Shown piece by piece: positions 1-12,000 of a stretch of 64,000 nt of DNA. Position numbers and translations under genes: made by a program. The stretch is from CBDFGK01 sp965247075. GTDB taxonomy: Bacteria; Pseudomonadota; Gammaproteobacteria; Pseudomonadales; Halieaceae. The stretch covers positions 1,116,001 to 1,180,000 of the forward strand of contig CBDFGK010000003.1 in NCBI GenBank assembly GCA_965247075.1, in the 5' to 3' direction. Every line of letters starts with the position of its first letter. Positions within the stretch are counted from its first letter, which is position 1. Below the pieces are notes generated by a model. That model saw nothing but the letters and a program-made list of their open reading frames with translations, was not told where the DNA came from and made no database searches.

Positions 1-3000
1 CCCCAACTGGCACCAGAACCATTGCCAGTTTCGCCCTCGGCGGAACCGGAGTGGATGAGGGTCAATTCGAGATTACCAGTGACGGTGTCTTGACCTTCCT
101 TGCCCCGCCGCCGAACTTTGAGGCACCGACCGATGCCGGCGGCGACAATGGGTATGACATCACCATCACCGCCACCGACAGCGCGAGCCAGACCAGCGAC
201 CCGCTGGCGGTAACGGTAACGGTTACCAATGTGGAAGAGGGCAGCGGCACGGTAACCATCAGCGGCGTTGCTCAGGTAGGGAAGGTATTGACCGCCGGCA
301 GAGTAACCGATGACCCGGATGGCTTCGTTTCTGTTCAGAAGCACCAATGGCAGAGGGTGGACAGCGACGGCACCACCGACATCGGCACTAACCAAGACAC
401 CTACACGCCGGTGGAAGCCGATGAAGGCAGGAACATTCAAGTCCATGTCACCTACACCGACGAGGAAGGCAGCGGTAAAGAAGCCACCAGCGCGCGCACC
501 GTCGCCGTGATTTCCGAGGCGGCACGCCCCCCATTTACACTCACCGCAGGCGCAATCACTTCTACCAGCGTTGTGATTAACTGGAATCGTGAACCAGGGG
601 GCACCGACCGCTATGAAGTGTATAGAGAGGATGTTAGACACGAAACTGTAAGCAACGAACGAGCCAGAACACACACTGATGTGCTGAGAGTGGAACCTGG
701 AACAACCTACACTTATCGTATCGAAGCAGTTAACTCATTTTTTGACCGTATTGCCACATCTAATGATCTGACTATAACTACCCAGGCAGCGGATGCGAAT
801 CTGTCGGCTTTGACTCTTGCCGATAACAATGGTGCCGCGGTTGCTCTGGTGCCGGCGACCTTCGCGCCCGAAACCACGACTTACACCGCCAGCGTGGCGA
901 CTGAGGTGATCAGCATCAGGATTAGGCCGACCGTGACTGACTTCCCGACCAACCCGGATGACCCCGCCGCCACCGTGACTGTGGACGACACAGCGGTTGT
1001 CAGCGGCGCACTCAGTAACGCGATTGCCCTGGTTCCTGGCGATAACACCATCCTCATCAAGGTCGCCGCCGAGGACACCAGCGTTACAAAAACCTACACC
1101 CTCATCGTCACCCGCGCCGAACCGCCGACCAAACCGACTGTTGTGGCACCAACACCACCGATAGAATTTGCCGAGAATGGCGAGGGAGAAGTGCACCCTT
1201 TCACCGCGACCCCAACTGGCACCAGAACCATTGCCAGTTTCGCCCTCGGCGGAACCGATGCGACTGCCTTCTCCATCACTAACGCCGGCGTCTTGACCTT
1301 CCTTGCCCCGCCGAACTTTGAGGCGCCGACCGATGCCGGCGGCGACAATGGGTATGACATCACCATCACCGCCATCGACAGCGCGGGCGAGACCAGCGAC
1401 GAGATTGCGGTAACGGTGACGGTTGCCAATGCGGAAGATGCCGGCAGCGTCAGCGCCATCCGCGGCACCGCGCAGGTCGGCGAGACCCTGACTGCCGGCA
1501 CCGTGGTAACCGACGAGGATAGCGCGGACACGATTGCCATCACCGGCCATCAATGGCAACGCGGGGATGCGGTGGGTGAAAACAATACCGACATAGATAG
1601 CGCAACCGGCAATACCTACGAGGTGGCGGTTGCTGATGAAGGTAACACCCTGCGCGTGGTGGTCTCTTATGCCGATGGTTTTGGCGGCAACACCGACGAA
1701 GCCGCCAGCGCATCGACCGCAGTGGTTACGCCGGCACCGGACACCACGCCGCCGACCGTGGCAACCTTTGTCAACATCACCGACGTCGGTGTGATTGGCG
1801 CCGAACAGACGCACGACATCACCTTCTCCGAGGAAGTAACCGGTTTGGCAGTGAGTGATTTCTCCGTTTCCACCAACATTGTGGCGTCCGGCGACCTCGT
1901 GGTGAATAGTGTGACCCCGGCCAGCGGCCCCAGCACCACCTACACCATCAGCATCACCCCGCGAGCGACAGCCTTCACCCTGACCCTTGCCGCCAATAGC
2001 GTGATGGACACCGCCGCCAGCCCGAATGATGGTCCCGCCAGCCCGGCGAGCGCAACCGGCACGGCGACCGCGGACACCACCGCGCCAGTGCTTACCCTGC
2101 TCAGTGTTGTCGCCCCCGACGGGGTAAGATTTAGGGGTAATCTCTTGCTGAATAATGGCGATGAGGTCACGGTAACCCTGCGGTCAACCGAACCACTGGT
2201 GGAGGCATCTCTTGAGGACGCCGCCGAAATCTTCCACTCCAGCAATAGTAGGCTGTTTGAGGGGGATTTGGTGCTCGTCCCCAACTCCGACAACGAATAT
2301 ACGGTGACCTTTACGGTGGGTAGGACTAATGCGGGCGCACTCCCCATAAGACTAACGATTACCGGCGCCCAAGATGCCGCTGGCAACGAGGCTGCGTTTG
2401 ATCCTAATACCGACGATCCTCTGGTCATAGGGACCATTGATAACATCCCGCCGAATCTGTTCCTGGTGGGAAATGCTGCCATCTCCGTTGCCCACGGCGA
2501 AACTTACAACGACCAGGGCTTTACCATAGAGGGCAGTCAACCAGGGTCGACTAGCGACACTGTTCATCCGACGACCTTTACCCGTGACGGCATAGCGGTG
2601 GACGCAGTGGACACCAACACCGCCGGCACCTACATCATCACCTACACCGTGACCGACAAAGCCGGCAATGCCGCTGACCCGCTGACCCGCACCGTCACCG
2701 TTGGCGAACCGACCACGAGCGTAACCCTTGCCTTGAGCGGGGTGCCCGCGCTCACCAGCGATAACTCGGTCGATAGTAGTTACGCCAGAGGCGGCGACAC
2801 CCTGACCTTGGCCTTCACGCTCAATCAGGCATTGGCAGCCACCCCAGCCGTTACCGTGACCATCGCCGGGCAGGATGCCACGGTGGCAAAAGGCAGTGGC
2901 AATGATTACACCGCAACCTATATGGTGGTCGCGGATGATGTTACCGACGGCGCGGTGATGTATGACATTGGCGCAATGGCCGCCGCCGGTGATGACACCA

Positions 3001-6000
3001 ATATCCTTAACCCGGAGCAGGCCACCAGTGCGATTCTAATGGATGTAACCGCGCCCACCGTGACCCTCGGCGACATTGACCCAGGTGTGGTTGGCACGGC
3101 GCAGGATCACGCCATCACCTTCTCTGAAGAGGTAACCGGTTTGGCAGCGAGTGATTTCCGCGCCGACGAGGGTGTCGATGTGGTGGTGAGCGGTGACGGC
3201 AATGCCTACACCCTCGCCCTCACCCCGACCGATGAGTCCTACACCCTGACCCTTGCCGCGGGCGCAGTAACCGACCGGGCAGGCAATCCCGGTCCGGCCG
3301 CCATAGCGCGTGCAAATGGCACGGCAAACTATGCGCCGTCTGCCAATGCCGGAGCCGATGCTGATGCAGTTGCCGGCGCCGAAGTGACGCTGGACGGCTC
3401 TGCTACCAGCGATTCCAATGACAATATGCTGACTTACGCTTGGGTGCATACCTTGACCGATGACAGCGCGCCTGCGCCTGCAGCGGTAATCGCCGTGACT
3501 AATGCGGATACCGCCACCCCGACCGCGACCTTCATCGCGCCGGCCACGGCCGGGGCTTATACCTTTGAACTGATCGTCACCGATGATGGCACGCCCCCGG
3601 CAAGCGACACCGACACGGTAACCATCACCGTGACCGCCCCGACCGTGACCAACACCGCGCCGGTGATTACCAGAACCAATGGCGATGATGCGATAACGGT
3701 TGACGAGAATGTTGCGGCGGTGCATACCTACGCCGCGACCGATGCCGATGCCGCGGATACCGACATCACCTGGTCAGTCGGTGGCACGGATTCGAGTTTC
3801 TTCACGATTGATCCCACAAGCGGCGTATTGACCTTCAACGCACCGCTGCCGAACTATGAAGTGCCGACCGATGACGGTGGCAACCGTGTTTATGACATCA
3901 TTATTATCGCCACCGATGGCGATAGTGGGGCAAGCGAATTGGCAGTAGCGGTAACGGTTACCAATGTGGCAGAGGAGGGCACGGCAACCATCGACGGCAC
4001 CGTTCAGGTCGGGCAGACCCTGACCGCCAGCGCGACCGACCCGGATTTCGTCACCCAGGACAACATGGATGGCGATGTTACCGGCACCAATTATCGTTGG
4101 GAAAGCGCGCCAACGGAATTAGGCAGTACCGCCACCAACATCGCCAGTGGCCCATCCGATACCTACATGCTGAAGCCAGCCGATAGCGGCAAGACCATTA
4201 GAGTCGAGGTCACCTATGCCGAGGAAGGCCGCACCCAAAATGCCAGGAGCGACAAGACCACCCCCGTGCGTGCCGCGGACGCACCCGCGGTACCCGCCGC
4301 ACCTGTACTTGTCGCGGGCACAACTACTGATACAAGCGTAGTGATTAGATGGACTGCAGTGGATGGCGCCACAGGATACGAGTTGTTTAGAGATGGCGTT
4401 TCCATAACAACTACTACCACTGAAACATCCTACCCTGATACTGGATTGACTCCTGAAACAGAGTATACATATCATGCCACAGCAACTAACGCTGCCGGGG
4501 CAAGTGAAGACTCTGCTGATCTGCCTGTAACTACAACTACTACGGCTGATGATGTTACCCCGCCAGTAATCGCAGTTGTTGAAGATTCATTCTCTGTTGA
4601 ACTTGGAGCGGAATACACGCCATTTACCTATTCTGCCACTGATGATACTGATGGAGATGTCACAAGTGGGGTAGTTGTTGGCGGAGATACGGTTGATACC
4701 AGTGCGGTTGGAGCCTATGAGGTAACTTTTAATGTGGATGATGCGGCTGGAAACCATGCAGTAACAGTAACCAGAACAGTTACCGTAACTGCTGATGTTA
4801 CCCTGCCAGTAATCGCAGTAGCAGGATCTAATGAAACAATTGAGTTAACTGCAACCAACACCTACATAGAACAAGGCGCTACGGTAACTGATAATGATCC
4901 GGCTTACTCTGGAGCAGTAGCAATTACAGGCGATACACCTGACACCAGTGTTATAGGAGTTTACACCGTAACCTATAATGCGCCGGGTGATGCGGCAACT
5001 AACACACCTGATGAACAATCAATTGTAATTACTGTATCTGACACCACACCGCCAACCTTTGATGTTGATGGCAACACGGATGACTATACAACTACCGTAT
5101 CCTTTGGCGGACCATACACCCCAGGTGTAATTGCCAATGAATCTGACATCTCGGGAATTGCGTCCAGTGTAGTTGGCGGTCAAACAGTAAATGTCAACGC
5201 TCCTGGAGACTATGCCGTAACTTACACGGTAACTGACAGCAATGGACAAAGCGCAACCATCACTGAAACGGTAACAGTAGGACCTGACACCACCGCACCG
5301 ACCGTGACCCTCGGTAGCATTGCCGAAGGTGTGATTGGCACGGCGCAGGATTACGACATCACCTTCTCCGAGGATGTAACCGGTTTGGAAGTGGGTGATT
5401 TCGGCGCTTCCGATGATGTTACGGTGAATAGCGTGACCCCGGCCAGCGGCCCCAGCACCACCTACACCATCAGCATCACCCCGAACGGGATAGCCTTCGA
5501 CCTGATCCTTGCCGCCGACAGCGTGATGGACACCGCCGCCAGCCCGAACTCAGGCCCCGCGAACCCGGCGAGCGCGACCGGCACTGCGACGGTGGCAGCG
5601 ACCAACACCGCACCGGTAGTCAGTGGCAATGCAACACCGAATTATGCCGAGAACGCCGACGCAGCAGTGGAGACCTACACCGCGACCGATGCCGAGAGCA
5701 ACGCCTTCACCTGGTCAGTCACTGGCGCGGATGCGAGTTTCTTTGCGATTGATGCGGATGGCGCATTGACTTTCAACACTTCGCCGGACTTTGAAGACGC
5801 GCGCGGCACCACCTACTCGATCACCATTACCGCCACCGAAACCGATGGTGCCCCAAACAACCTGACAGGCGAATTGGCGATAACGGTAACGGTTACCAAT
5901 GTGGAGGAAGAGGGAAGCATCAGTGCCATCACCGGCACCGCCCAGGTTGGCGTGGAATTGACCGCCGGCATGGTAACCGACCCGGATGGCACGGTTACTG

Positions 6001-9000
6001 GCATCACCTATCAATGGCAAAGTTCGCCGTCCAGTAGCCCCGACTACGCCAACATCAGCGGCGCGGGCACCACTTCAGCCTACACCCTGAGAGACAGTGA
6101 TGTCGGCAGGACCATTCAAGTCATCGCCACTTACACCGACCCGCAGGGTGCCAACAAAACCGCCACCAGCGCGCCGACCGCCACCGTCGATACCGCCCTG
6201 ACGGTGAATGCCGGCGCGGATCAACCTGGCGTGCTGGAAAACACGACTGTGAATCTGGATGGCACCATCACCAATCCTGGCACCGACCCGGTCATTTTAT
6301 GGACGCACACCGGGACCAATGGCTCACAGCCGTCCACCCCGTTGATCATCACCGGCTCGGACATGGAGGATGCGAGTTTCACCACGCCTTATGTAACCGC
6401 CGACACCACCTTGACTTTTGAGTTGAGCGTGACCCTGTCCGGCGACGGCAACTCGCCCGTTATCGACTCGGTGGACATCGTCATCCCCAATGTGGCGCAA
6501 CCGCGCGCCATTGCCAGCGTCATCGTCAACGTGGGCTCGCCCGCCCAGAGCGCCTTCGCGGTGTCCTGGACGCAAGAATCCGACACCGACAAAGACCCGA
6601 CCACCGGCTTTGATGTGGAATATAAAGTGACCAGCGCGAACGACAACACCTACACGGCTACGAATGTCGCGGTGACTGCCGAGACCGCCGCCATCACCGG
6701 CTTGACGGCAGACACCGGCTACACTGTGCGCGTGCGCGCCAAAGCCGGCAGCGGCAGCGCCGAAGTGGCAGGCACTTATATGACCGACACGGGAACGACC
6801 GCCGCTGATACAACAGCGCCTGCCGCGCCGACCGGTTTGATGGCGGATGCGGGCGATACCACGGTCACGCTGACCTGGACGGCACCGAGCGCAACCGGCG
6901 GCGCGGACATCACCGGCTATGAGGTTCGCCGAAGCACAACAGCGGGAACTTATGACGATACCAATCCGTGGACAGCAATTCCAAACAGTGCCACCCTGAC
7001 CGAATACACCGTGACCGGCTTGACCAACGACGACACCTACTATTTTGAGGTGCGCGCGGTGAACTCGGTGGGCGAGGGCGAAGCGTCAAACGAAGCCACC
7101 GCCACGCCGACCGCTGCACCGGCTACTCCCACACTTGTTCTCGGAGAAGTTACTCCGACAACGATAACGCTCTCATGGGGTGCGGTGGATAATGCCGACA
7201 GTTATACCCTGACCCGAATTGTTGATGGCATTAATGATATTGAAGTGGCAACAGGCAATGTATTGACTGCCACTGATGCTGGCCTGACTCCTGAGACACC
7301 GTACAAGTATGTCGTTACCGCAACAAATTCTGTTGGGACAAGTGCAGATTCTAACGAGGTTGAGGCAAGGACTAATGCTGCGCCAACTGCACCGGCTACT
7401 CCCACACTTGAACTCGAAGGTGCTGCTCATACAAGTATAGTGCTCTCATGGGATGCAGTGGATGGTGCCGAAAGTTACACCGTGACCCGAATTGTTGCAG
7501 GCGGTAATGTTGACGTGCCAATAACCGGACTGACTGCCACTGATACTGGCTTGACTCCTGAGACAACGTATGGGTATGTCATTACCGCAACAAATTCTGC
7601 CGGGACAAGTTCTCCTTCCGCCGAGTTTGCTGCAAAGACTGGTGCTGCCCCAACTTCACCTGCCGCGTACACTCTCAACGATGAACCCCATGCGACTGAC
7701 GGAGATAAAGTAGTTATAACCTTCACGTCGTCACACACCGGTGATTTTAAAATTGAATTTGATGGCCGTGTTTCCACTGACTTTCGCATTAATGATGCAG
7801 CCGTCCCATTCGTTCACACAGAAGAAGTTGGCTATGATTATACTGGCGAGGTTAGGATTATATTTGGCATGAACGAAGTTGCAGCGCTACCTGTAACGAC
7901 TGGACCTGCCCCAACTGCACCCGACGCACCGGTACTTACCGCAGGAACAACTACTACATCAACTATAGTGCTTGAATGGACTGCAGTGACTAATGCCGAC
8001 AGTTACACCCTGACCAGAATTGTTGCAGGCGAAGATGATGTTGAAGTGGCAACAACCACTGCATTGACTGCCACTGATACTGGCTTGGCTGCTGCAGCCG
8101 AGTATAGGTATGTCATTACCGCGACAGTTGGGGGCCGAACAAGTGCTAATTCCAACGAGGTTGCTGAAAGGACTGATGCTGTCTCAACTGCACCCGCCGC
8201 ACCCACACTCATTCTCGGAGCAGTCACTTCGACAAGTGTTGTGATTACATGGACTGCAGTGGATGGCACCTTGGCCTATTGCTTGGTTAGGTCTGATAAA
8301 ACCGGCTGCATAGCAAGGGTTTTTCACGCTACTCTGGGTGGTGATTTACCAGCATACACTGATACGGACGTGACTCCTGGAACAACTTACACTTATCACG
8401 TCATAGCACTTAACGATGCTTCCGAGCAAAGTAACCCATCCGCTGTGTTGGTTGTAACTACCCCACCTGTACTTGTCGCAGGAACAATTACTGATACAAG
8501 CATAACGCTCTCATGGGGTGCAGTGGATAATGCCGATAGTTACACCCTGACCAGAATTGTTGCGGGCGAAGATGATGTAACAGTGCCAACAACCACTGCA
8601 TTGACTGCCACTGATACTGGCTTGGCTGCTGCAACCGAGTATAGGTATGTCATTACCGCGACAGTGGGGAGCAGAACAACTGCTAATTCCAACGAGGTTG
8701 CTGCCACTACCTTGACTACACCAATTGAAGCACCTGCCGCACCTGCACTTGTACAAGGAGCAGTCACTCCGACCAGCATTGTGATTACATGGACTGCAGT
8801 GGATGGCGCCACAGGATACGAGTTGTTTAGAAATGGCGTTTCCGTGACCACTACTACCACTGAAACAACCTACACTGATACTGGATTGACTGCCGGAACA
8901 GCGTATACATATCACGCCACATCAACTAACGCTGTTGGGGCAAGTGACAACTCTGCTGATCTGCCTGTAACTACAACTACTACGGCTGATGATGTTACCC

Positions 9001-12000
9001 TACCAGTAATCGCAGTTGTTGAAGATTCATTCTCTGTTGAACTTGGAGCGGAATACACGCCATTTACCTTTACTGCCACTGATGATGCTGATGGAGATAT
9101 CACAAGTGGTGTAGTTGTTGGTGGCGATACGGTTAATACCAGTGCGGTTGGAGCCTATGATGTTACCTTTGATGTGGATGATGCGACTGGAAATTCTGCA
9201 GTAACAGTAACCAGAACAGTTACCGTTACAGATACTACCCCACCAGTTATCGCAGTAGCAGGAGCCAGTGAAACAATAGAGTTAACTGCAACCAACACTT
9301 ACACTGAACTTGGCGCTACGGTAACTGATAATGACCCGGCTTACTCTGGAGCAGTAGCAATTACAGGCGATACACCTGACACCAGTGTTATAGGAGTTTA
9401 CGCCGTAACCTATAATGCGCCGGATGATGCGGCAGGTAACACACCAGACCAACAATCAATTGTAATTACTGTAGAGGACACCACAGCACCGGCAGTTCCT
9501 GCAATTACCACAGCATCGGCAACTGTTGGTTCATCACCAATCACGATTGAGGGCACGGCTGAGGCCGCAGCGACTGTAGCACTATTCAATGGAGCAACCT
9601 CAGCGGGTACAACAACTGCTGATGGCTCAGGGAATTTCTCATTTGCAGCAGTTGCACTATCTGAAGGTGACAACACCTTCACCGCAACGGCTACGGATGT
9701 AGCAGGTAATGAATCTGGTGCGTCATCAGAATTAGTCATTACCCTTGACACCACAGTGCCAGTCATCACAGTTGTTCCTTCTACCGTTACACTACAAATT
9801 GATTCAGCACCACCTAACTTACTTGATGGAGTCACAACTGATGACGGTTCTGCAGTGACTACAACGGGAACTGTTGATGTTGGCACACTAGACGATTACA
9901 TAATCACTTATGATTCTGTAGATGCATCAGGCAATGCGGCTACCTCGGTAACTAGAACATACACAGTAACGGATGTACCTGACACCTTCGCGCCGACGGT
10001 GACCCTCGGCACCATTACCGCAGGTGTGATTGGCACGCCGCAGGATCACGGCATCACCTTCAACGAGGCGGTAACCGGTTTGGTGGTGGATGCTTTCTCC
10101 ACTTCCACCTTTGTCACGGTGAATAGCGTGAGCGGTAGCGGTGCCGCCTACACCATCAACTTCACCCCGACCGCGGCAACCTTCAGCCTGATCCTTGCCG
10201 CGGACAGCGTGATGGACACCGCGACCACCCCGAACCCAGGCCCCGAGAGCGCGGCGAGCGTGAACGGCACGGCGACGGCGGCAGCGGCTAACACCGCGCC
10301 GGTAGTCAGTGGCAATGCAGCACCGAATTATGCCGAGAACGCCGACGCAGCAGTGGAGACCTACACCGCGACCGATGCCGAGAGCAACGCCTTCACCTGG
10401 TCAGTCACTGGCGCGGATGCGAGTTTCTTTGCGATTGATGCGGATGGCGTATTGACTTTCAACGCCTCGCCGGACTTTGAAGACCGCGCGACCTACTCGA
10501 TCACCATTACCGCCACCGAAACCGATGGTGTCCCAAGCAACCTGCCAAGCGAACCGCTGACGGTAACGGTGACGGTTACCAATGTGGATGAAGACGGAAG
10601 CATCAGTGCCATCAGCGGCACCGCTCAGGTTGGCGTGGAATTGACCGCCGGCACGGTAACCGACCCGGATGGCGCGGTTACCGGCATCACCTATCAATGG
10701 CAAAGCGTGGACGGCAGCACCATCGCCAACATTGGCAACGACATGACCTACACGCCGGCAGTTGATGATGTCGGCAAGACCATTCAAGTCATCGCCACTT
10801 ACACCGATGGCGAGGGTAGCGGCAAAACTGCCACCAGCGCGCCGACCACCGCCGTGGAGGCCGCGGAGCCCACGGACACCACCCCGCCGACACCGACCAA
10901 CCGGAATCCGGTTGCCGAAGCCGGGGACGATCAGCCGAGTGTGGTTACCGGTGCGAGCGTGACCCTGAACGGCACCGGTAGCAGCGACCCCGATGGCGAT
11001 ACGCTGAGTTATGCCTGGACGCAGGACAGCGGCACGGATGTCACCTTGAGCGACTCCACTGCCGCCCGCCCGACCTTCACGCCTACCGCGGCTGGGGTTT
11101 ATACCTTCACCCTGACCGTCACCGATGATGACGGTGCCGGCAGTGCCGCCGACACGGTAACCATCACCGTGACTGTGCCGACCAACCGGTTGCCGGTTGC
11201 CGAAGCCGGCCCCGCGCAAAGGGTGGATACCAACGCGCTCGTGACCCTGAGCGGCTCCGGCAACGACCCCGATGGTGATAACAATGCGCTGACCTACTCC
11301 TGGGAACTGACCGGCGGCACGGGTATCACCTTGAGCAATGCCAACATCGCCGGCCCGACCTTCACGCCTGTTGCGGCGGGGACTTATACCTTCACCCTGA
11401 CCGTCACCGATGATGGCACCCCTGCGGCAAGGGACACCGACACGGTAGTCATCACCGTGACTGCGCCGTCCAACCGGTTGCCGGTTGCCGATGCCGGCAC
11501 CGCGCAAAGCGTGGATACCAACGCGCTCGTGACCCTGAACGGCACCGGTAGCAGCGACCCCGACGGCGATACGCTGAGTTATGCCTGGACGCAGGACAGC
11601 GGCACGGATGTCACCTTGAGCGACTCCACTGCCGCCCGCCCGACCTTCGACGCGCCGGCTACCGCTGAGGTCTTGACCTTCACCCTGACCGTCACCGATG
11701 ATGCCGATGCCCCGGCACGCGACACCGACACGGTAACCATCACCGTGACCAGGCCACTGGACACAGTGGCCCCGGTGATTACCCTCCTGGGAGACAGCCC
11801 CCTTGATGTCAATCAAGGCGCCACCTACACCGACCCGGGCGCCACGGCAAGTGATGATCGGGACGGCGAGCTCAGTGCCGGCATCATCGTTGGCGGCGAC
11901 ACGGTGGATACCGACACTATCGGGGCATACACCGTCACCTATGATGTATCCGATGCCGCCAACAATGCCGCCGTGACGGTCACCCGCATCGTCCGCGTCG

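Noticed and set aside
51..53. GTG as start of the giant adhesin
   Set aside because: Repeat-like sequence continues in frame upstream to the window edge, so the GTG is internal.
735..1814. Long minus-strand frame opposite the adhesin
   Set aside because: Low-complexity Gly/Arg/His composition and no start signal; it is the antisense of Thr/Ala/Asp-rich repeats.
10401..11816. 471-residue minus-strand frame
   Set aside because: Antisense shadow of PKD and Ig repeats; its repeats mirror the sense repeats exactly.
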